Below are positions 60,219 through 64,000 of a DNA stretch of 64,000 nt, piece after piece (position 1 is the stretch's first letter; the number at the start of each line of letters is the position of its first letter). The stretch comes from Isoptericola chiayiensis (GTDB lineage: Bacteria > Actinomycetota > Actinomycetes > Actinomycetales > Cellulomonadaceae), in NCBI RefSeq assembly GCF_013149805.1, contig NZ_JABEZT010000002.1:310001-374000 (forward strand). Direction: 5' to 3'. The notes beneath the pieces are model-generated. The model worked only from the letters and a program-made list of their open reading frames with translations, was not told where the DNA came from and did not search any database. Made by a program: the position numbers and the translations under genes.

Positions 60219-60974
60219 TCACTCGTCGAGCGCCGCCATGACCTCGTCGGGGGCGTCGAAGTTCGCGTAGACGTTCTGCACGTCGTCGCTGTCCTCGAGG
60301 GCGTCGATGAGGCGCACGATCTTGCGGGCCCCCTCCACGTCGACCTCGACCTGCATCGACGGGTGCCAGATCGAGTCCGCCGAGTCGTACTCCATGCCGG
60401 CGTCGACGATGGCGGAGCGCACGTCGACCAGGTCGGTGGCCTCGGAGAGCACCTCGATGTAGTCGCCCTGGTCGGTGACGTCCTCGGCGCCGGCGTCCAG
60501 GGCCGCGAGCATCACGTCGTCCTCCGTGACGCCGTCGGCCTTCGGCACGATGACCTGGCCCTTGCGGGAGAACAGGTACGACACCGAGCCCGGGTCGGCC
60601 AGGTTGCCGCCGTTGCGGGTGAAGGCGGTACGCACCTCGGCCGCGGCGCGGTTCTTGTTGTCCGTGAGGCACTCGACCAGGACGGCGATGCCGTTGTTGC
60701 CGTACCCCTCGTACATGATCGTCTGGTACTCGACGGCGTCCGCGCCCTCGCCGGAGCCGCGCTTGACGGCGCGGTCGATGTTGTCGTTCGGCACCGACGA
60801 CTTCTTCGCCTTCTGGATGGCGTCGAAGAGGGTCGGGTTGCCGGCCGGGTCTCCCCCGCCGGTGCGGGCCGCGACCTCGATGTTCTTGATCAGCTTCGCG
60901 AAGAGCTTGCCACGCTTGGCGTCGATCGCGGCCTTCTTGTGCTTGGTCGTGGCCCATTTCGAGTGACCGGACAT
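60219..60974 (-). CDS. yebC: YebC/PmpR family protein (translation/transcription regulator)
   Basis: A 251-residue protein of the YebC/TACO1 family. Recent work links YebC-type proteins to relief of ribosome stalling, older work to transcriptional control. The family starts [20 protein letters not shown], followed by [19 protein letters not shown], and contains [17 protein letters not shown] and [19 protein letters not shown]. The gene stands between pdxT and ruvC, the usual actinobacterial arrangement, eight bases below pdxT. Confidence 0.95.
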   Translation of the reverse strand: MSGHSKWATTKHKKAAIDAKRGKLFAKLIKNIEVAARTGGGDPAGNPTLFDAIQKAKKSSVPNDNIDRAVKRGSGEGADAVEYQTIMYEGYGNNGIAVLVECLTDNKNRAAAEVRTAFTRNGGNLADPGSVSYLFSRKGQVIVPKADGVTEDDVMLAALDAGAEDVTDQGDYIEVLSEATDLVDVRSAIVDAGMEYDSADSIWHPSMQVEVDVEGARKIVRLIDALEDSDDVQNVYANFDAPDEVMAALDE

Positions 60975-60981
60975 GACCTGA

Positions 60982-61608
60982 CTAACTCCTTCGCGATGCG
61001 GTGACAAGACGGACGAACAGCGCGTGCACCCGAGTGTCCCCGGTGACCTCCGGGTGGAACGCGGTGGCGAGCAGCCGTCCGGAACGTACTGCCACGATCT
61101 TACCGGCGGCCTCGCCGAGCCCCGTGCCGTCGGTCGCCCGCTCCGGGATGCGGGCCAGCACCTCCACGCCCGGACCGACGTCGTCCACCCACGGCGCACG
61201 GATGAACACCGAGCGCAGCGGGGCCTCGAGACCCTCGACGGCCAGGTCGGCCTCGAACGAGTCGACCTGGCGTCCGAACGCGTTGCGCCGCACCGTCACA
61301 TCCAGCCCGCCGAGCGTCTGCTGGCCGTCGATGCCGCCGGTGATGCGGTCGGCGAGCAGGATCATGCCGGCGCACGAGCCGTAGACCGGCAGCCCGTCGG
61401 CGATCGCCGCCCGCAGCGGCTCGCGCAGCTCGAAGACCCGCAGCAGCTTGTCGATGGTGGTCGACTCCCCGCCGGGCAGCACGAGCCCGTCGACCGACTC
61501 CAGCTCGGACCGGCGGCGCACCGGCACGGCGTGCGCGCCGGCAGACTCCAGGGCGGCGACGTGCTCGCGCACGTCACCCTGCAGGGCGAGGACTCCGATC
61601 GTGGTCAC
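60982..61608 (-). CDS. pdxT: Pyridoxal 5'-phosphate synthase glutaminase subunit PdxT
   Basis: Supplies ammonia to PdxS for vitamin B6 synthesis. The 208-residue class I glutaminase has [20 protein letters not shown], the PGGEST motif at 45-50, the nucleophile Cys79 in [12 protein letters not shown], and the [10 protein letters not shown] motif with the His-Glu pair. Usually pdxS is a close neighbour in actinobacteria, but no pdxS is visible in this window. The GTG at 61608 is six bases after a TACACT box, which points to an own leaderless transcript. Confidence 0.95.
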   Translation of the reverse strand: MTTIGVLALQGDVREHVAALESAGAHAVPVRRRSELESVDGLVLPGGESTTIDKLLRVFELREPLRAAIADGLPVYGSCAGMILLADRITGGIDGQQTLGGLDVTVRRNAFGRQVDSFEADLAVEGLEAPLRSVFIRAPWVDDVGPGVEVLARIPERATDGTGLGEAAGKIVAVRSGRLLATAFHPEVTGDTRVHALFVRLVTASRRS

Positions 61609-61614
61609 CGCGGC

Positions 61615-61620
61615 AGTGTA
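61615..61620 (-). promoter_or_regulatory. pdxT -10 box, leaderless type
   Basis: TACACT on the minus strand is followed by GCCGCG and the GTG start of pdxT. No Shine-Dalgarno sequence is present. Confidence 0.5.
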
Positions 61621-61663
61621 CGCACCGCCCCGCGCCGACGGAGAAGCCGTGGGCACGAGGCCG

Positions 61664-62245
61664 TCAGGCGTCGTCGTCCTCGGTGCCGAGGTGGCGCACG
61701 ACGCCGTCCCACCCGTCGGCGAGCTGCTCGACGACGTCGGGCAGGACCCGCGGGAAGACCTCGCGCGCCTCGGCGCGCAGCTCGGCGACCGTCAGCCAGC
61801 GCATCTCGTCGAGCACGTCCCGCTCGACGTCGGTCCACCCGTGGTCGGTCGGTTCGTGGGCGCCGTCGAGCCGGGCGACGAAGAAGACCTCGTCCTGGCG
61901 GCACGTCTCGGCGAGGAAGCGGAAGATCCCGGCCCGGGTCATCACCGGCCCCTCGAGGTCGCCGGCGCCGAGCACGAGCCCGGCCTCCTCGCCCACCTCG
62001 CGGAGCGCCGCCTGCTCCTCGGACTCGCCGGCGTCGATCCCGCCGCCGATCGTGAACCACCACGAACGGTCCGGGTCGTCGGCGTCGTGACCGCGCACCA
62101 GCAGCACGCGCCCGGCGTCGTCGAGCACGATCACCCGAGCAGCACGCCGGTGCCGCAGGCCGTCGTCGCCACGGACCCAGTCGGGCCCCAGCGAGGCGGA
62201 CGACGGGGACGCGGCCGTGGCGCTCGCGGGCTGGGGTTCGCGCAT
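61664..62245 (-). CDS. NUDIX hydrolase
   Basis: A 193-residue Nudix enzyme. The Nudix box is complete: Gly68 ... Glu74 ... Arg82-Glu83-Val84-x-Glu86-Glu87-x-Gly89-Leu90. The substrate, a nucleoside diphosphate linked to some other group, cannot be inferred. The first 30 residues are low complexity and probably disordered. The start ATG is seven bases after a TACGCT box. Confidence 0.88.
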   Translation of the reverse strand: MREPQPASATAASPSSASLGPDWVRGDDGLRHRRAARVIVLDDAGRVLLVRGHDADDPDRSWWFTIGGGIDAGESEEQAALREVGEEAGLVLGAGDLEGPVMTRAGIFRFLAETCRQDEVFFVARLDGAHEPTDHGWTDVERDVLDEMRWLTVAELRAEAREVFPRVLPDVVEQLADGWDGVVRHLGTEDDDA

Positions 62246-62252
62246 GGCCGTC

Positions 62253-62258
62253 AGCGTA
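62253..62258 (-). promoter_or_regulatory. -10 box of the Nudix gene, leaderless type
   Basis: TACGCT on the minus strand ends seven bases before the ATG. Confidence 0.4.
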
Positions 62259-62303
62259 GTCCAGGCCGTTCGCCCGCTCCGGCGGACGAGCCCAGGGCCG
62301 GTG

Positions 62304-64000
62304 TCATCGGCGCGGCTTCGCCCGTGCCGTCGCCACGGCGGCGAGCGGGTCCTCCGGCCAGGGATGCCGCGGGTAGCGGCCGCGCAGGTCGGCCCGGACC
62401 TGCGGATATCCCTGCCGCCAGAACGAGGCGAGGTCGCTGGTGACGGCGACCGGCCGCCGCGCGGGCGACAGCAGGTGCAGCACGACGGGGACCCTCCCGT
62501 CCGCGACCACCGGTGCGGCCGTCCAGCCGAAGACCTCCTGCAGCTTCACGGCCAGGACCGGTGGCTCGACGCCGTCGTAGGCGAGGCGGACCAGAGCACC
62601 CGACGGGACGGCGAGCCGCTCGGGCGCGAGCTCGTCCAACCGGGCCGCGGCCGGCCACGGCAGCAGGCGCCGCAACGCCGCGGCCACGTCGATGCGGGCG
62701 AGGTCCCGCCCGTCGCGCACGTCGGCGAGCTCGGGACCGAGCCAGTCGTCGAGGCCGGCCAGCAACGCGTCGTCGTCGACCGCGGGCCACGGTGCACCCA
62801 GGTGGGCGTGGCAGAACGCGAGGCGCTCACGCACGGCGACCGCGGACTGCGACCAGCTCAGCACGGACAGACCGCTGCGCCGTAGCCCGTCGCGGGCGGC
62901 GGCCTGCACGCGCGACGGGTCCGGCTGCGTCAACGGCACGTCGGTCAGCACGATCGCGCCGAGCGACTCCACGCGCCGGGTCACGATCCGGTCGTCGTCC
63001 CACCGGATCTGGTCGGCGGTCTGCACCAGGTCGGCGGCGACGTCGCGGGCCGTCGCCTCGTCGATCGGTGCCGCCGAGCGGATCCTGGCGTCGGCGCGGC
63101 CCGGCGCCCGGTCGGCGACTGCGATCGCCAGCCAGGACGCGGACCGCAGCGGCGACGTCGCGTCCAGCGCCGCACCCGTGCCACCGGCCATCTGGTAGGA
63201 CACCGATCCGCTCCCCCGGGCCCGCGCGATGCGGTCCGGGTACGCCAGACCCACCACGATCCCCGCCGCGAGGTCGTCCGGCACCCCGGCGCCCGGGGCG
63301 GTCCTGCCCGGCGCGGTCCGCCCGTCGCGCGAGGCGCCTGCGCCGTCGCCCCGGCCCAGGCGCCGCACCTCGCCGCGCCAGCGTGCGGTGGCCGCCCGGT
63401 CGTCACCCCGCCGCAGGGCACGCCACCGCGCGGGCAGGTCGTCACCGACGCCGCGTCCTGCGTCGTCCGAGAGCAGGGCGACGACCTCGCGTGCCCGGTC
63501 GGCACCGACCCGCGGCGACCCGTCGAGCAGGGCGCGCGCCAGCCGCGGGTGCACACCGACGCGGGCCATCCGGCGGCCACGCCCGGTGATCCGGCCACCG
63601 CCGTCCACCGCGCCGAAGCTGCGCAGCAGCGCGGTGGCCGCGGACAACGCCGGTGCCGGCGGCGCGTCGAGCAGGGCGAGACCCTCCCCACCGGGCGCGC
63701 CCCAGGCGGCGAGATCGAGAGCGAAGGACGCCAGGTCCGCCACCGCGACCTCGGGTGCCGCGTGGTCGTCGAGCCGTGCGTGGTCGGTCCTCGACCAGCA
63801 CCGGTAGACCCGCCCCGGTGCCTCGCGCCCGGCGCGACCGGCCCGCTGCTCCGCCGAGGACCGCGACACCCGGCACGTGACCAGGGCGCCGAGGCCGCGG
63901 GACTGGTCGGTCCTCGGCTCCCGGGACAGACCCGCGTCGACCACGACCCGCACGCCCGGCACGGTCAGGGAACTCTCGGCGACCGACGTCGTGACCACGA
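62304..64000 (-). CDS. hrpB: ATP-dependent helicase HrpB (5' end outside window)
   Basis: DEAH-box helicase of the HrpA/HrpB type. The visible 565 codons start within the helicase core: TTSVAESSLTVPGVRVVVDAGLSR (split) corresponds to motif V and QRAGRAGREAPGRVYRCW to motif VI. They run through the HA2-like and HrpB-specific C-terminal domain (GQAF-type region with FGWTAAPVVADGRVPVVLHLLSP, split, and SFWRQGYPQVRADLRGRYPRHPWPEDP, split). The DEAH and Walker motifs lie beyond the right edge. The cellular role of HrpB is unclear. Confidence 0.94.
   Translation of the reverse strand, partial: VVTTSVAESSLTVPGVRVVVDAGLSREPRTDQSRGLGALVTCRVSRSSAEQRAGRAGREAPGRVYRCWSRTDHARLDDHAAPEVAVADLASFALDLAAWGAPGGEGLALLDAPPAPALSAATALLRSFGAVDGGGRITGRGRRMARVGVHPRLARALLDGSPRVGADRAREVVALLSDDAGRGVGDDLPARWRALRRGDDRAATARWRGEVRRLGRGDGAGASRDGRTAPGRTAPGAGVPDDLAAGIVVGLAYPDRIARARGSGSVSYQMAGGTGAALDATSPLRSASWLAIAVADRAPGRADARIRSAAPIDEATARDVAADLVQTADQIRWDDDRIVTRRVESLGAIVLTDVPLTQPDPSRVQAAARDGLRRSGLSVLSWSQSAVAVRERLAFCHAHLGAPWPAVDDDALLAGLDDWLGPELADVRDGRDLARIDVAAALRRLLPWPAAARLDELAPERLAVPSGALVRLAYDGVEPPVLAVKLQEVFGWTAAPVVADGRVPVVLHLLSPARRPVAVTSDLASFWRQGYPQVRADLRGRYPRHPWPEDPLAAVATARAKPRR

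Overview
The window is a GC-rich, densely coding actinobacterial chromosome segment. Gene content and order (nusB-efp, aroC-K-B, alaS-ruvX-mltG-aroE, pyrR-pyrB-pyrC-carA-carB-pyrF-mihF-gmk-rpoZ-coaBC-metK-priA, yebC-ruvC-ruvA-ruvB-yajC-secD-secF-apt-relA) match conserved actinobacterial blocks. The mIHF-type host factor, a helicase-degenerate PriA, F420/PPOX-type oxidoreductases and many leaderless starts point the same way. The best guess is Micrococcales (Cellulomonadaceae or Promicromonosporaceae); this is inferred from gene order and style, not from a marker gene.

Layout. 1-6826 (minus): priA (cut by the left edge), metK, coaBC, rpoZ, gmk, mihF, pyrF. 6823-14941 (minus): the pyrimidine operon pyrR-pyrB-pyrC-PH-like-carA-carB(-pyrF), whose genes overlap by 1-4 bases; no pyrD is present. 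A PyrR-binding-loop candidate lies just before pyrR. 15094-16075: nusB and efp. 16178-22808: an accessory block (SatD pair, aroQ, PPOX enzyme, DUF1801, MFS, DUF2236, hydrolase, GDPD) between efp and the shikimate genes. It ends at a long near-perfect inverted repeat. 22911-32717 (minus): aroB, aroK, aroC, aroE, mltG, ruvX, alaS, two small membrane-anchored proteins and rpsD. 32965-34213: an AbiEi-like/DUF559-like gene bracketed by two copies of a palindromic repeat, one of which forms the end of the gene.

34304-45075: rarA (with a LexA-box candidate in its promoter), SLC13 permease, aspS, PPOX enzyme, sulfotransferase-like gene, an Rv2578c-type radical SAM gene with a strong LexA box, VOC protein, hisS and a metallo-beta-lactamase-fold hydrolase. 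45221-51154: cyclophilin, DUF349 protein, a second AbiEi-like protein, and a Prim-Pol/ATP-dependent ligase repair pair facing each other across a DHFR-like gene. 51192-62245 (minus): relA, apt, secF, secD, yajC, ruvB, ruvA, ruvC, yebC, pdxT and a Nudix hydrolase. 62304-64000: hrpB, cut by the right edge.

Most genes are housekeeping: nucleotide synthesis, aromatic amino acid synthesis, translation, protein export, stringent response and recombination. No tRNA, rRNA, CRISPR array, insertion sequence or prophage was seen. No wholly new multi-gene system stands out. The features most worth a second look are the repeat-bracketed nuclease-like gene, the 30-base inverted repeat at 22815-22890, the two LexA boxes, the PyrR loop, the SatD promoter repeats and the shared leaderless promoter architecture. 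No gene-free stretch exceeds 300 bases; the two longest (32718-32994 and 34009-34303) hold the rpsD leader and the palindromic repeats.
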